Source of the DNA: Seison nebaliae
Taxonomy: Eukaryota; Rotifera; Pararotatoria; Seisonacea; Seisonidae
Assembly: GCA_023231475.1 (NCBI GenBank)
Contig: JALJEE010000027.1
Span: forward strand, 49,035 to 113,034
Reading direction: 5' to 3'
DNA length: 64,000 nucleotides
The notes under the pieces are model-generated. The model was given only the letters and a program-made list of their open reading frames with translations. It was not told the DNA's origin and ran no database searches. Shown piece after piece: positions 63,971 to 64,000 of this stretch. Made by a program: the position numbers and the translations under genes. Position 1 is the stretch's first letter, and every line of letters begins with the position of its first letter.

Positions 63971-64000
63971 CCAAAGCCCCCGGGGGTTATTAAAAAAGAA
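63611..64000. other. Alpha-tubulin 3' flank ending in poly-T and a GC-rich tail
   Basis: A/T-rich 3' UTR sequence with AATAAA at about 63652, then 29 consecutive T (63940-63968), then GCCCAAAGCCCCCGGGGG followed by A/T sequence. The GC run is unlike anything else in the window. Confidence 0.6.

Overview
This is eukaryotic nuclear DNA from a small bilaterian animal with a compact, AT-rich genome. Metazoan-only genes fix the kingdom: beta-catenin, RIM-type active-zone proteins, a PAR-type bZIP factor, a tristetraprolin-like protein and TMEM26. The lineage is less certain. Introns are mostly 40-300 nt, same-strand neighbours sit 120-450 bp apart, and splice-acceptor-like motifs precede some start codons. 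That recalls nematodes, but a minute arthropod such as a mite or another fast-evolving ecdysozoan is not excluded. I saw no rRNA, tRNA, transposon, virus or CRISPR array. About 22 protein genes are supported, and for most I could join exons so that reading frame and homology agree. Exon coordinates were read by eye and may be off by a base or two.

Layout. 0-7.3 kb: a PAR-bZIP gene and a long tristetraprolin-like CCCH gene (both +). 8.4-20.7 kb: a minus-strand synaptic cluster, made of a 2862-aa C2A/C2B RIM-like protein, a small unknown gene, and a separate gene for the RIM-type N-terminal Rab-binding zinc finger. 21-27 kb: an Hsp40 gene with a textbook heat-shock element, intronless propionyl-CoA carboxylase alpha, and an unknown gene tail-to-tail with it. 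27-31 kb: gene-free. 31-35 kb: a PKA-like kinase and ZC3H15 (+). 35-37 kb: beta-catenin (-). 37-43 kb: gene-free. 43-47 kb: TMEM26 (+) tail-to-tail with MRPL23, then MED4 (both -). 48-52 kb: two tandem S-adenosylmethionine synthetases. 52-54.5 kb: an ABCG half-transporter (-), divergent from the HMG-CoA lyase/AIMP1 pair (+). 57-64 kb: a putative secreted Lys/Ser-rich orphan, WDR74, and alpha-tubulin with a TATA box.

The genes do not form one pathway. Functional themes are synapse (both RIM-like genes), Wnt/adhesion (beta-catenin), mRNA turnover and translation (TTP-like, ZC3H15, AIMP1, MRPL23, WDR74), and mitochondrial branched-chain catabolism (PCCA, HMGCL).

The strongest unexpected signal is in the introns. 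Of 38 donor sites supported by frame continuity, 33 begin GTT rather than GTA/GTG, and most acceptors end in TAG. This departs clearly from the usual GTRAGT consensus and suggests altered U1/U6 recognition. Intron content is also bimodal: several normally intron-rich genes are intronless, while neighbours keep five to eight tiny introns.
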